Shown in pieces: positions 1-8,501 of a stretch of DNA of 64,000 nt. The notes under the pieces are model-generated. The model saw nothing but the letters and a program-made list of their open reading frames with translations. It ran no database searches and was not told the DNA's origin. A program made the translations under genes and the position numbers. The stretch covers positions 61,727 to 125,726 of the forward strand of contig NZ_FNVQ01000008.1 of assembly GCF_900108065.1 (NCBI RefSeq), written 5' to 3'. Source of the DNA: Marinobacterium lutimaris. Lineage in GTDB: Bacteria > Pseudomonadota > Gammaproteobacteria > Pseudomonadales > Balneatricaceae. How positions within the stretch are numbered: the stretch's first letter is position 1; each line of letters opens with the position of its first letter.

Positions 1-86
1 CGGTCAGGCAATAATTCACCTGGCCCGCTGGCGAAAATTGCCGCCACGGGGGTATAGTTCGGGAAACACTGCTTGAGAGGTTTGCC

Positions 87-353
87 ATGAAACCGGTTGA
101 AATCAAACACCCACAGCGCGTAATCGATGAGCTTCTGCGGTTTATCCGCAAGGTGATGAATGAGCCGGAGATCTGCGAGAAGGCCAAGGAGATCGCCCGT
201 CGACACAGCGGTAAAGCCAACGCGGCCCAGCTGATCGCCGAAGAGCTTTCGGCCACCACCAACGTCAACATCCCTATCGAGCACAGCGACGCTGATCGCC
301 TCTTCCTCGAAGTGCTGCAGGAACTGGTCAAAGACGAAAAAGCGCTCTACTGA
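87..353 (+). CDS. Hypothetical 88-residue protein
   Basis: I do not recognise this family. The protein is small, charged and predicted alpha-helical, with no signal peptide, membrane segment or Cys motif, so it is probably cytosolic. A start at 87 is preceded by GAGAGG at a normal ribosome-binding distance. It stands alone and converges on rlmJ. Its stop codon lies inside the stem of a symmetric intrinsic terminator, which supports a real, compact transcription unit. No function is proposed. Confidence 0.75.
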   Translation: MKPVEIKHPQRVIDELLRFIRKVMNEPEICEKAKEIARRHSGKANAAQLIAEELSATTNVNIPIEHSDADRLFLEVLQELVKDEKALY

Positions 354-363
354 GCGCTTTTTT
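341..363. terminator. Bidirectional intrinsic terminator
   Basis: The arms AGCGCTC (341-347) and GAGCGCT (352-358) form a 7-bp stem with a 4-nt loop, flanked by an A-run on the left and a T-run on the right. It can end both the plus-strand small gene, whose stop codon lies in it, and the converging rlmJ transcript. Confidence 0.85.
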
Positions 364-387
364 AGAAAACATTGGAGCCAGTCAGAT

Positions 388-1227
388 CTAGACCGGCTCC
401 CGCAGCCACTCCAGCAACACCGCATCTGCCGTCAGCCCCAGCGCCTTCGCCAGCTCTGGCATCGCCGTTTCCAGCGTTTTATCCAGCTGCCAAGGTGGAT
501 TAACGATCAGCATACCTGAGCCGTACATCCGACCGCAGTCTTCATGGGCCACTCGCAGCTCGCTGCGCAGCACCGCGCCATCCACCGCATCGACCACGCT
601 TTTGATCAGGCCCTGCCAGCGGTTGGCCGCCAGCAGCGGGTACCAGATGGCAAACATGCCCACAGGCCAGAGACGCTGTGCCTTACGCAGAAAACGCCCA
701 ACCTGCTCATACTCATCCTTCACCTCGTAGGCTGGATCGATCAACACCAGTCCGCGGCGGGGATCCGGCGGAAGCAGTGCTGATACGCCCTCGTAACCAT
801 CGCGGTGATGCACGGCAACCCGGTCATCACGTTTAAATACGCTACGCAGTGCTTCCACCTCGGCCGGGTGTAGCTCCATCAGGGAGATACGGTCGTTATC
901 CCGCGCCATGGCGGCAGCGATACTGGGCGAGCCGGGATAGCGGGCCAGCTCATCACCGCTGTTTACACTGCGCACCAGGTCAAGATAGGCCTGGATCAGC
1001 GGATCGTTGCTGCCGGCCTGCCAGAGCCTGGCGATACCCTCGCGGTATTCACCGGTCTTCTGCGCCTGATCATCCGCCAGATCATAGATGGCCCGGCCGC
1101 TGTGAGTTTCCAGGTAACTCCAGGGCTTGGCCTTTTTGTTCAGGGATGAAAGCAGGCCGACCTGCAGCAGATGCTTGTGCAGGTCGGCAAAGTTTCCGGC
1201 GTGAAAGCCGTGCTGGTAGCTGAGCAT
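388..1227 (-). CDS. rlmJ: 23S rRNA (adenine(2030)-N6)-methyltransferase RlmJ
   Basis: RlmJ (formerly YhiR) uses S-adenosylmethionine to methylate N6 of A2030 in 23S rRNA. The 279-residue length matches the family. The N-terminus has the characteristic YQHGFHAGNFADLHKH stretch (residues 4-19) that starts this family. The catalytic methyltransferase motif is DPAYE at 164-168, a slight variant of the usual DPPYE. The gene is a single unit reading toward the convergent terminator at 341-363. Assignment is from recognised family sequence. Confidence 0.93.
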   Translation of the reverse strand: MLSYQHGFHAGNFADLHKHLLQVGLLSSLNKKAKPWSYLETHSGRAIYDLADDQAQKTGEYREGIARLWQAGSNDPLIQAYLDLVRSVNSGDELARYPGSPSIAAAMARDNDRISLMELHPAEVEALRSVFKRDDRVAVHHRDGYEGVSALLPPDPRRGLVLIDPAYEVKDEYEQVGRFLRKAQRLWPVGMFAIWYPLLAANRWQGLIKSVVDAVDGAVLRSELRVAHEDCGRMYGSGMLIVNPPWQLDKTLETAMPELAKALGLTADAVLLEWLREPV

Positions 1228-1260
1228 GTTAAGGAGTTCCGGTTTTACTGCGGCGCAGGA

Positions 1261-1965
1261 TTAACGAATCTTCGGCACCTGCAGATTGGGGAAAAGTGCG
1301 GCCATACCGTTAGCCACGGCCTGCAGCAGCGGCCAGCGCTCATCGTACAGCACGGTATCGCCGGACTCAGCGTAGGCACCCATCATACCGGGCATGCCAC
1401 TGTAAGACTGGTAGAGCGAGCCCTTGGTCTGGCCGCTACATTCAAAGCGCCCAGGACCGGTTTGTGAGAACGCCCAGCCGCTGCCACCCCAGACAGGTGG
1501 ATTATCCGCCCCTTCGACGGTGCATATACGGGCGTTTTTCAATACCAGGGCATAACCGGGCTGGCCGTTTCTGACCACGTCAAAGGCGTTCATCACCGCA
1601 CCGGGCTGTACCGACAGAGTCACCATTGCCCAGCGCTGGGTATCATCAAGAGCACGGAACAGAATCACCGCCTGGTTGCCATTGGGAGACTTCATGGCGC
1701 CACCGATACGGTAATCGCGGCTGATCTGCATCGGGTTGCTCACGCGGTAGAGTGGCGCCCCCAGATAATGAGACACCAGCGCCAGCGCCAGCTGCTGCTC
1801 CTGGCCATAGCCCTGCAACTGGCCGACCTGGAGCGGTTTAGGGGTAACAGAATTTTCAAGCTTGGGCTTAACCGGGGCTTCCGGCGTTTTGCCGGCACAG
1901 CCGGCAAGCAGGGCACCGATGACAGCGGTGGAAACAAGGGTTCTCAACAGGCGGCGGCCGGTCAT
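1261..1965 (-). CDS. Putative lipoprotein, unknown function
   Basis: The open frame extends upstream into the response-regulator gene, but the start at 1965 has a clear AGGAG site just upstream. It yields a 234-residue protein with a good lipoprotein signal: positively charged MTGRR, a hydrophobic run, then lipobox LLAGC. The mature part begins with a Pro/Lys-rich linker. No catalytic motif or known domain was recognised. It lies 13 bp downstream of the response-regulator stop on the same strand, so the two are probably co-transcribed. Envelope location is inferred from the signal. Confidence 0.82.
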   Translation of the reverse strand: MTGRRLLRTLVSTAVIGALLAGCAGKTPEAPVKPKLENSVTPKPLQVGQLQGYGQEQQLALALVSHYLGAPLYRVSNPMQISRDYRIGGAMKSPNGNQAVILFRALDDTQRWAMVTLSVQPGAVMNAFDVVRNGQPGYALVLKNARICTVEGADNPPVWGGSGWAFSQTGPGRFECSGQTKGSLYQSYSGMPGMMGAYAESGDTVLYDERWPLLQAVANGMAALFPNLQVPKIR

Positions 1966-1978
1966 CAATATTCTCCTA

Positions 1979-2767
1979 TCAACGCACGCTGGCGATATAT
2001 TTCGACAGATGTGCCATCTTGTCCGTATCGTCATCCACGAACTGCACCCTGACATCAACATAGGGTGTATTCTGGCGCGGTTCCACTGCCTGCATCGACA
2101 GTACAAAACCGTTGATACGTGCGACCGAATCGCCGGAGAGTTGTTCAATATCGACCACTACCTGATCAAGCAACACAGGGAAGCGCCCTTCGTTCTTGAT
2201 CACCACGCGCACTTCGCGCAGGTTCAGGTCCCGAATCGCGCACTTGAAGGTGTAATCGGAGCAGCGCAGCTGGGCCAGCCCCTTGGGTTTGGGCATCGAC
2301 TTGCCGGACGGCGCGCCCATCTCCTTACGGACCTTGTCCTCCTGCAGCATTTTCGACGCACGGGCCTGCTGTTCCGCGCTTAGCGCTCCGCCTTTCGACA
2401 GCGCCTTGACCACCTTCTGTACCAGCTGTTCGCTGGTAAACGGCTTGCCGAGGTAGTCATTCACCCCGGCCTGGATTGCCTTGAGCACATACTCGCGCTC
2501 GCCACGGCTGGTGACCATCAGGAAGGGGGTGGATTTATAGCTCTCCTGGGCCCGGGTCCACTGCAGCACTTCAAGGCCGCTCATCTCCGGCATTTCCCAG
2601 TCGCACAGCAGAACATCATAGTGAGTCTGCTGCATCGCCCGCGTCGCATCCTTGCCGTTCTCGCAGGCGTCGACGGACGAATCGGGAAAAGCTTCGCGAA
2701 TCATGGCGGTGACCCGCTCACGAATAAACTTCGCGTCGTCGATCACCAGTACTTTGAGTTTGCTCAT
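1979..2767 (-). CDS. Response regulator with receiver domain and PilZ-like C-terminus
   Basis: Residues 1-120 form a CheY-like receiver with all key residues: acidic pair D10/D11, phospho-acceptor D56, T86 and K108. A Lys/Gln-rich linker follows. Residues about 165-262 resemble a PilZ-type beta-barrel by layout (RCSDYTF, then a GRFPVLLDQ region), but the canonical RxxxR and DxSxxG c-di-GMP motifs are not evident, so c-di-GMP binding is uncertain. There is no DNA-binding domain; output is probably by protein interaction. Probably co-transcribed with the downstream lipoprotein. No histidine kinase lies nearby. Confidence 0.85.
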   Translation of the reverse strand: MSKLKVLVIDDAKFIRERVTAMIREAFPDSSVDACENGKDATRAMQQTHYDVLLCDWEMPEMSGLEVLQWTRAQESYKSTPFLMVTSRGEREYVLKAIQAGVNDYLGKPFTSEQLVQKVVKALSKGGALSAEQQARASKMLQEDKVRKEMGAPSGKSMPKPKGLAQLRCSDYTFKCAIRDLNLREVRVVIKNEGRFPVLLDQVVVDIEQLSGDSVARINGFVLSMQAVEPRQNTPYVDVRVQFVDDDTDKMAHLSKYIASVR

Positions 2768-2862
2768 CTGTCAGGTTTACATCCGCTGCGTCATGACTGT
2801 TTTACACTCTCCCATAATCCAGCCCTGGACTGAAGAGTTGACTGTCGTCAAACTGAAACAGA

Positions 2863-4038
2863 TCAGTATTTTATGACGATTTTAGCTGCCGACCGCTTGG
2901 CTCGCTCCACCGCCTCTTCCACCGACTCAGCCCGCGCCAGGGCAACACCCAGACGGCGGCTGCCGGCGATCTCAGGCTTGCCGAAAAGACGCAGCTGGGT
3001 ATCGACGTCAGCCAGCGCCTCGGCCATGCCCTCAAACCTAAGGTTAGTCGACTCTCCGTCACCGAGGATAACCGCTGAAGCACTCGGGCCCCGCTGACGG
3101 ATCGGGCCGATAGGAAAGCCAAGAATAGCGCGCACATGCAGCGCGAACTCCGACAGGTCCTGGGAGATCAGCGTCACCAGCCCGGTATCATGCGGACGCG
3201 GCGAGACTTCGCTGAACCAGACCTGATCGCCTTTAACGAACAGTTCTACGCCATAGATTCCGTAACCGGCCAGGTTTTCCACCACCGCTTTGGCCACCTG
3301 CTGGGCGTTTTGCAGCGCCTGTTCGGTCATCGCCTGCGGCTGCCAGGATTCGCGGTAGTCGCCACCTTCCTGACGGTGCCCGATCGGCGCGCAGAACTGA
3401 ATCCCGTCTACGGCGTTCACGGTCAGCAGGGTGATCTCGTAATCGAAGTCCACGAAGCCTTCGACGATGACGCGTCCACGGCCAGCACGGCCACCCGCCT
3501 GAGCATATTCCCAGGCCGGAGCGATATCGGCATCGGCACGCACCAGTGACTGCCCCTTGCCAGATGAGCTCATTACCGGCTTCACCACGCAGGGCAGACC
3601 AACGGCCTTGATCGCCTCGTTGTACTCTGCTTCCGTATCGGCAAAGCGATAGGCAGAGGTAGGCAGCCCCAGCTCTTCGGCGGCAAGGCGGCGGATCCCT
3701 TCGCGATCCATGGTCAAACGAGCGGCACGGGCGGTCGGTACTACCTTGTAGCCTTCGCTTTCCAGCGCCAGCAGGGTTTCCGTGGCCAGCGCTTCAATCT
3801 CTGGCACGATCAGATCCGGCTTTTCAGCCTCGACCACAGCACGCAGCGCAGCGCCGTCGAGCATGTTGATGGTATGGCTACGATGGGCCACCTGCATCGC
3901 AGGCGCATTGTCGTAGCGGTCAACAGCGATCACCTCGATGCCGAACCGCTGCAACTCGATAACCACCTCTTTGCCGAGCTCTCCACATCCACAAAGCAGT
4001 ACACGGGTTGCGTCCGGGGTAAGGGCTGTTCCCAACAT
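2863..4038 (-). CDS. purT: Formate-dependent GAR transformylase PurT
   Basis: PurT makes formylglycinamide ribonucleotide from GAR, formate and ATP, the folate-independent route for step three of purine synthesis. The longer open frame starts at 4131, but the family start MLGTALTP at 4038 follows a GAGAGGA ribosome site and gives 391 residues, the usual length. The N-terminal Rossmann-like part has [10 protein letters not shown]; the ATP-grasp region has [13 protein letters not shown] and the metal-binding [10 protein letters not shown]. It is a single gene, separated from its upstream neighbour by a terminator. Confidence 0.96.
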   Translation of the reverse strand: MLGTALTPDATRVLLCGCGELGKEVVIELQRFGIEVIAVDRYDNAPAMQVAHRSHTINMLDGAALRAVVEAEKPDLIVPEIEALATETLLALESEGYKVVPTARAARLTMDREGIRRLAAEELGLPTSAYRFADTEAEYNEAIKAVGLPCVVKPVMSSSGKGQSLVRADADIAPAWEYAQAGGRAGRGRVIVEGFVDFDYEITLLTVNAVDGIQFCAPIGHRQEGGDYRESWQPQAMTEQALQNAQQVAKAVVENLAGYGIYGVELFVKGDQVWFSEVSPRPHDTGLVTLISQDLSEFALHVRAILGFPIGPIRQRGPSASAVILGDGESTNLRFEGMAEALADVDTQLRLFGKPEIAGSRRLGVALARAESVEEAVERAKRSAAKIVIKY

Positions 4039-4116
4039 TGATCGTCCTCTCGACAAAGCCTGAAATGGCGCCATTGTACCAGCGCCACCGAGGAAAGCAC
4101 CGACCGCCGGAAATAG

Positions 4117-4157
4117 AAAAGGCCGATGCACCTGTTGTTCAGGTCCACCGGCCTTTT
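4117..4157 (-). terminator. Intrinsic terminator downstream of the RutE-like gene
   Basis: AAAAGGCCG (4117-4125) pairs with CGGCCTTTT (4149-4157), and inner arms around CACCTG/CAGGTC extend the stem. Read on the minus strand it ends in a T-run and lies after the nitroreductase stop, upstream of purT. Confidence 0.8.
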
Positions 4158-4259
4158 ACGTCAGCTAAGACGTTGGCAGATTCGGGCTAAGCCGGAGATA
4201 CACCGGCAGAATCAGCGCGCAGACTTCAAAGCCCCGCTAGGCCCTCGTCACAGGATTCC

Positions 4260-4850
4260 TCAAAGAATCGCAGCCACCTGATCAAACGCGAGGCGCTGAC
4301 CGCGGGGATGATGGCCACCCTCGGTGGCGTAACCCAGATTGACGATGAAGTTCACCTTCCAGCGACCTTCCGGGAAAAATTCGGCATTCACCTTCTCTTT
4401 GTCAAAACCGCTCATCGGACCGCAGGCCAGCCCCAGCGCCCGGGCTGCGGTAATCAGGTAAGCGCCCTGCATGGAACCGTTACGGAAAGCAGTTTCCTCG
4501 GCCAAAACGCTGTTTTCACGAAACAGGGGGGCTGCGTCATAGGCGGTAAACTGGGTCGGCAGGTGCTCGTAGAACTCGCTGTCGCTGGCGATAATCACCG
4601 TCAGCGGTGCGTTGCGGGTCTTTTCCGCGTTACTGGCGATCATCGCCGGCAGCAGGCGATCCCTGGCTTCGTCACTCTGGATAAACAGGTAGCGGGCCGG
4701 CTGGGTATTCATGGAGGTGGGCCCCCATTTCAGCAGCTCGTAAAGCTCGGCGATGATCTCTTCACTGACCGCCTTGTCGGCAAAACTGTTATAGCTGTGA
4801 GCCTGGAAGAAGAGCTGGTCAAGCGCCTGCTGGCCAAGAGCGTTGGACAT
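4260..4850 (-). CDS. RutE-like malonic semialdehyde reductase / nitroreductase family
   Basis: An FMN-dependent nitroreductase-fold protein closest to RutE, which reduces malonic semialdehyde to 3-hydroxypropionate in the Rut pyrimidine pathway. The family signature motifs KWGPTSMNTQPAR, DSEFYEHLP, LAEETAFRNGSMQ and GPMSGFDKEKV are all present. A GTG lies at 4859, but GAGGTGA sits 6 bp upstream of the ATG at 4850, giving 196 residues, equal to E. coli RutE. No other rut genes are adjacent, so the physiological substrate is uncertain. Confidence 0.85.
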   Translation of the reverse strand: MSNALGQQALDQLFFQAHSYNSFADKAVSEEIIAELYELLKWGPTSMNTQPARYLFIQSDEARDRLLPAMIASNAEKTRNAPLTVIIASDSEFYEHLPTQFTAYDAAPLFRENSVLAEETAFRNGSMQGAYLITAARALGLACGPMSGFDKEKVNAEFFPEGRWKVNFIVNLGYATEGGHHPRGQRLAFDQVAAIL

Positions 4851-4999
4851 TAAATTCACCTCGAATCGGAAGACATTTCAATGTCGTCACTTTACGGGCC
4901 GGGGCGGACAGGAAACAGGCCAAAAACCTAGACTGATTGATTCATTAATCTGATCATCCCGTAAAGGATGGGAGCGCTTAGATTTAATTCATCGATAAT

Positions 5000-5035
5000 T
5001 GTAGTGGTCAACTAATCCCGGACACCGTTTTAAGT
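5000..5035. mobile_element. Possible insertion-sequence end remnant
   Basis: The start TGTAGTGGTCAACTAATC followed by CCGGACACC resembles terminal sequences I associate with IS3-type elements. No transposase frame survives and I cannot find a matching opposite end, so this is tentative. It marks the left side of the decayed mobile patch that ends near 7048. Apart from this and the terminator at 5104-5127, the gene-free stretch 4851-5214 shows nothing I recognise. Confidence 0.3.
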
Positions 5036-5103
5036 TTTTCTTCCGCCGCCTGGGGAAACCTGTCCGCATCTATTGTATCTTTGCCGATTGAGCAGAATGC
5101 GCG

Positions 5104-5127
5104 AAAAACCCCGTTTTAGTGCGGGGC
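5104..5127 (-). terminator. Intrinsic terminator after higBA
   Basis: CCCCG (5109-5113) and CGGGG (5122-5126) form a stem followed, on the minus strand, by five Ts. It lies about 90 bp past the higA stop. A second perfect 8-bp hairpin, CTCCCGTC/GACGGGAG at 5219-5237, overlaps the 3' end of higA. Confidence 0.65.
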
Positions 5128-5214
5128 TAAGCTATCTTGACGGGATAACGTCAGGGGGAGCGGTGGCAAGGCTTCGCGCTGGCACCAGTCGAGAGTCAAC
5201 GCGGCCTTGTTCCA

Positions 5215-5508
5215 TTACCTCCCGTCAGAGACGGGAGTCTGTAGTGCGCGGATCGGCGGCTGAGCGTGTAGCTTGGCCTGTGCTAAATCATAATTCACCT
5301 GCATGGCAAGCCAAGCGCGGGCGGTACTGACACCGGCCATTTCCAAGCGTAGCGCCAAATCGGGGCTGATGGCTGCTCGACCATTCAACACACGGGACAA
5401 GGCCACACGGGACATGGCTAGCCGGTCAGCCGCCTCTGTCACAGACAAGCCAAGCTCGGCGATCACATCTTCGCGTAGCATCTCGCCGGGGTGCGGAGGG
5501 TTCATCAT
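5215..5508 (-). CDS. higA: HigA-type antitoxin (XRE family)
   Basis: A 97-residue antitoxin beginning MMNPPHPGEMLRED, the hallmark N-terminus of the HigA/VapI group. It has a helix-turn-helix at about residues 24-60 (LSVTEAADRLAMSRVALSRV). It should neutralise HigB and repress the operon. The frame is open further upstream, but that would overlap higB; the ATG at 5508 has a GGAGA site 7 bp upstream. It follows higB by 13 bp, the toxin-first order normal for higBA. One of the few intact genes in a decayed mobile patch. Confidence 0.9.
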   Translation of the reverse strand: MMNPPHPGEMLREDVIAELGLSVTEAADRLAMSRVALSRVLNGRAAISPDLALRLEMAGVSTARAWLAMQVNYDLAQAKLHAQPPIRALQTPVSDGR

Positions 5509-5521
5509 GGCGTGGTCTCCT

Positions 5522-5800
5522 CTAGTGGTAATCAACATAATTGACCAATTCGACATCGACGCCTACAAACCGAAAGGTCACTCGCCAGTTGCCGTTCACC
5601 CAGATCGACCAGTAACCGTTCAACTCGCCCTTCAGCGGGTGCAGCTTGAACGAGGGGATATTGAGGTCATCCGCGCCTGCAGCAACGTCCAGTAAAGCCA
5701 GAATTCGACGCAGCTTCGCAGCATGTGCTGACTGGATGCCTCGAGTCGTCCCTGTTCGGTAGAAGGCTTCAAGCCCCTTGTGTCGAAATCCGGTAATCAT
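5522..5800 (-). CDS. higB: HigB-type mRNA-interferase toxin (RelE/ParE fold)
   Basis: A 92-residue toxin. The N-terminus ITGFRHKGLEAFYRTG, the middle SFKLHPLKGELNGYWSIWVNGNWRV and the C-terminal VELVNYVDYH are diagnostic of HigB, a ribosome-dependent ribonuclease. The ATG at 5800 is chosen by family alignment; the open frame runs upstream to 5842 but would cover the operator. No strong ribosome site precedes it. All conserved segments look intact, so the toxin is probably functional. It forms an operon with higA. Confidence 0.9.
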   Translation of the reverse strand: MITGFRHKGLEAFYRTGTTRGIQSAHAAKLRRILALLDVAAGADDLNIPSFKLHPLKGELNGYWSIWVNGNWRVTFRFVGVDVELVNYVDYH

Positions 5801-5809
5801 GAGATAAAT

Positions 5810-5826
5810 GTATCGCGTAGCGATAC
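5810..5826. promoter_or_regulatory. Inverted-repeat operator upstream of higBA
   Basis: GTATCGC (5810-5816) and GCGATAC (5820-5826) form a perfect 7-bp dyad with a 3-bp centre, about 10 bp upstream of the higB start. XRE-type antitoxins bind such dyads over their own promoters, so this is the likely HigA autoregulatory site. Confidence 0.65.
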
Positions 5827-6091
5827 GATATACAAGCAGCATGAAACTCTTTAAACGTTCCCCGGTTGATCACCGACTATATCCTTGAAACGCTGCTCCG
5901 CCAGGTAATGGGCAATATCCCTCACCTGGGCAAATTTCCCTCAGCGGTGTTCTAGCTCGAAAACAGGCATTGGGGTCGTTTTGCGACCCAGAGACTGGCT
6001 AAAAGTAGCCTTGGAGATATAGCCGAGCACAGTATAAAGCGCCTCGCCGGTCACTTTCACCGGCCCCCCCCACTTCGGTTGTCAGCCCCGT

Positions 6092-6208
6092 TCAGCGGCG
6101 TACGGTGCGGCCACCGCCCTGCCCTAAAGCCAGATATTCCGGCGCTTTGCTGCCAGAGAACCCCGCAAGTTCTAAGGCTTTGTGGACCTCATCCGCGGTT
6201 GGTCGCAC
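6092..6208 (-). pseudogene. Remnant of a small HTH regulator
   Basis: A 38-codon minus-strand stretch reads RPTADEVHKALELAG ... GGGRTVRR and then hits TGA. It resembles the N-terminal half of small plasmid/phage-borne helix-turn-helix proteins that normally continue RTVRRW; the TGA replaces the expected Trp codon. The flanking sequence (5843-6091) holds no recognisable gene. Together with the broken recombinase it suggests decayed mobile DNA. The call is tentative. Confidence 0.35.
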
Positions 6209-6310
6209 CCAACCATCAACGGCAGGGCATCAGCATTCAGGGCGGATTCCGTGTGATTCCATGCTTCAAACCTCCACAAAAAAACGGAGCCGAAGCCCGC
6301 CAGGGCTACT

Positions 6311-6967
6311 TTAAGAGCCCACACCTGGCTTATTGGGTTTCTTATACCCAGCCCAGACACGCTTAACCTGGGCTGCGCTGCAGCCAAGAAATCGAGCAGT
6401 CTGAGAGATAGAAACGCCCCTTAAACGAAGCTCGATAATCTTCTGATTTTTCTCAGTATCCGGCCTCCTGCCTTTGTACCTCCCCTCACTCCTTGCTATT
6501 TCAATCCCCTGACGCTTGCGGCGATCTTCATAATCATCCCTAGCGATCTGTAACGTGACTTTCAGGAGCATCTTTTGCATTCCTTCCAAGACCACCCTTG
6601 AAACCCTTCGGTTTCAGCCGACAGCGCCAAAAGATCCATCACCCCGGGACTGCCAGTCCTCGCACCTATCCCTCTAATCACTGCAATAAGCTGTTCAGCG
6701 TCATCCAGGGGAAGCCTTGATATTCTGTTCATTTTTTTCGGCGATCACTACATTCCCCGATTGAAGGTCTTCAATCATCCGGAGCAGTTCAGGGCGGCCT
6801 GATCTAGCACCTGATGCTGTTTCTCGGTAAATCCCCGCGATGTAGTACCCGGTATTGAGGGCATCATCGATAATAGTTTCTTGTCTTTTGAGATCCTTGC
6901 CTTCGGTACTGACCAGGAGGTAAACCCTTGCTACGTTAAATTCACTCTCCCACATAGGCGGTGCCAT
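6311..6967 (-). pseudogene. Serine recombinase/resolvase, disrupted by two frameshifts
   Basis: The N-terminal piece (6701-6967) reads ARVYLLVSTEGKD and GYYIAGIYRETASGARSGRPELLRMI, clearly a resolvase catalytic domain, but the usual R of YxRVS is L and the usual Q is K. The C-terminal piece (6311-6595) has the family segment EGMQKMLLKVTLQIARDDYE plus a C-terminal HTH (SISQTARFLGCSAAQVKRVW). The frames join if one base is removed from the seven-T run at 6732-6738 and one base is added near 6600. The protein is therefore inactive twice over: frameshifted and missing catalytic-motif residues. Confidence 0.88.
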
Positions 6968-6968
6968 T

Positions 6969-6992
6969 TGTAGTCGTTGTTATGTAGTCGTT
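6969..6992. repeat. Short direct repeat upstream of the resolvase remnant
   Basis: TGTAGTCGTT occurs at 6969-6978 and again at 6983-6992. It lies immediately upstream of the recombinase start, where a res/crossover site would be expected. Its role is inferred from position only. Confidence 0.45.
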
Positions 6993-7047
6993 TCTCACTC
7001 TGCTTATCTCGCTCTCTGTCGGGCTTATTAGGCTATGAGCGCCGTAG

Positions 7048-7650
7048 AATGCCGAAAGCTGCGAACTGCTCGGTGAGGATGTCTGGTTCGCGCACCTGGT
7101 CAAGGCCGACACCGACGCCATTGCGAAGCTGGCCCGCAGCGGCACCTCAATCGCTCACTGCCCCACCTCCAACTGCCGCCTGGGCAGCGGCATCGCACCG
7201 GTACTGGCGATGCGCGATGCCGGAATGCGGATCACCCTGGGGGTAGACGGTTCAGCCTCGAGCGAGTCTGCCTCGATGATTCAGGAGATGAACCTGGCCT
7301 GGCTGATTCACCGCAGCCAGGGCGGCGCCAGCGCCACCCGTGTAGAGGAAGTAATCGACTGGAGCAGCCGCAACGGGGCCGACCTGCTGGAGTTGCACAC
7401 CGGGCGCATCGAGGTTGGCTATGCCGCCGATCTGGCCATCTACAGCCTGGATTCTCTGCGTTTCAGCGGTATGCACTCGGCGCTGGAAACACCGCTGATG
7501 TGCGGCGAGCCGGTAGATCTGAAATACAGTTTCGTCAACGGCCGGATGGTGGTGAGTGATAACCAGGTTCTCGGCGTCGATGAGCAGGTGCTGCGCGCCT
7601 CGGTCCAACGCGGGATCGGAAAACTGCTGCAGCGGGCGCCCCACTGCTGA
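7048..7650 (+). pseudogene. 5'-truncated amidohydrolase (8-oxoguanine deaminase-like)
   Basis: The frame is open from just after a TAG at 7045. It carries the C-terminal half of a cyclic amidohydrolase: IAHCPTSNCRLGSGIAPVL, metal-site region GVDGSASSESA, and a late beta-strand segment GYAADLAIYSLD. These resemble 8-oxoguanine deaminase and the atrazine chlorohydrolase group. The N-terminal HxH metal motif and start are missing. The truncation point (about 7048) abuts the decayed recombinase patch, suggesting that its insertion or a later deletion removed the front of the gene. A shorter product could start at 7210 but would lack metal ligands. Confidence 0.85.
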
Positions 7651-7764
7651 AGCTGGCGGAGGCATCCGCAGCAGACTACCTTGCAAGTGTCGGGTCGGTG
7701 CAGTTGCGACTCTCACTCAATCAGCATGTAACCCAACCATATGCAAAGGTACGGATGTTTGACT

Positions 7765-8169
7765 ATGAAAAAACTTCTCGTCACAGCAGGGCTCGCGGCA
7801 TTTCTGAGCAGCGGCGCTTTCGCCGCATCAGCACCGGAAGGCGCCGAGGCCTACATCATTTTACCGGCTGACGGCGCCACCGTGCCGGCCACCTTCACGG
7901 TCACCTTTGGCCTAAAGGGGATGGGCGTGGCCCCTGCCGGTACAGACAAGGAAAACACCGGGCATCACCATCTGCTCGTCGATGGCGAACTGCCACCGAT
8001 GGATGCCCCCATGGGCGACCAGGTAAAGCATTTTGGTGGTGGCCAGACACAAACCGAACTGACGCTGGAACCGGGGACCCACACCCTACAGCTGATTCTC
8101 GGCGATATGGCGCATCAGCCCCACGAGCCGCCCGTGGTTTCGGAAAAGATCACCATCACGGTGGAATAG
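7765..8169 (+). CDS. Secreted DUF4399 domain protein
   Basis: A 134-residue protein with a Sec signal peptide (MKKLLVTAGLAAFLSSGAFA, residues 1-20; cleavage after AFA). The rest is one DUF4399 domain with its conserved GHHHLLVDG segment (about 70-78) and HFGGGQTQTELTLEPG. The His cluster could bind metal, but no function is established for the family. The frame is open from 7741; 7765 is chosen because the signal peptide starts there. It is probably periplasmic and monocistronic. Confidence 0.85.
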   Translation: MKKLLVTAGLAAFLSSGAFAASAPEGAEAYIILPADGATVPATFTVTFGLKGMGVAPAGTDKENTGHHHLLVDGELPPMDAPMGDQVKHFGGGQTQTELTLEPGTHTLQLILGDMAHQPHEPPVVSEKITITVE

Positions 8170-8501
8170 TCACCTCGGCTTTTATCCCAAGCCCCCGCCA
8201 GCGGGGCTTCGCTTCGGCTCAACCTGCTTAAACTTTCTAACCTCCTTACAAGTCGCTTCTCTGACTTGGCAAAGCCAGCAGCGGCGTATATCCTGCGCGC
8301 CCTTGTGCTGAAAATAGCCAAAAGCCAGTTCCGCCCGCGCTGCATCTCGTGCTCCCGCACCTGTTCCCCGAAGTGCCCGCCGAGCCAATCCCGTGATCCG
8401 GACCCGCTCAGATTCAGCATCACAAAAACCAGACGACGGGACCGCCCCTCAGAAGAGCTGCCTGCCTGTTTAACCCAACTAGCTCGAACCCGGGAGTTCA
8501 A
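8170..8501. other. Gene-free stretch
   Basis: Frames open on both strands, but none has family resemblance, a ribosome site or credible composition. I see no terminator or repeat here except a small CCCCGCCAGCGGGG hairpin near 8193. Confidence 0.4.

Noticed and set aside
5073..5330. Plus-strand 85-residue frame near the IS-like end
   Set aside because: It overlaps higA on the opposite strand, has no ribosome site or family resemblance, and its composition is not protein-like.
6311..6595. C-terminal resolvase piece as a separate gene
   Set aside because: It is in the right order and spacing to be the end of the upstream recombinase fragment; two single-base shifts join them, so it was merged into one pseudogene.
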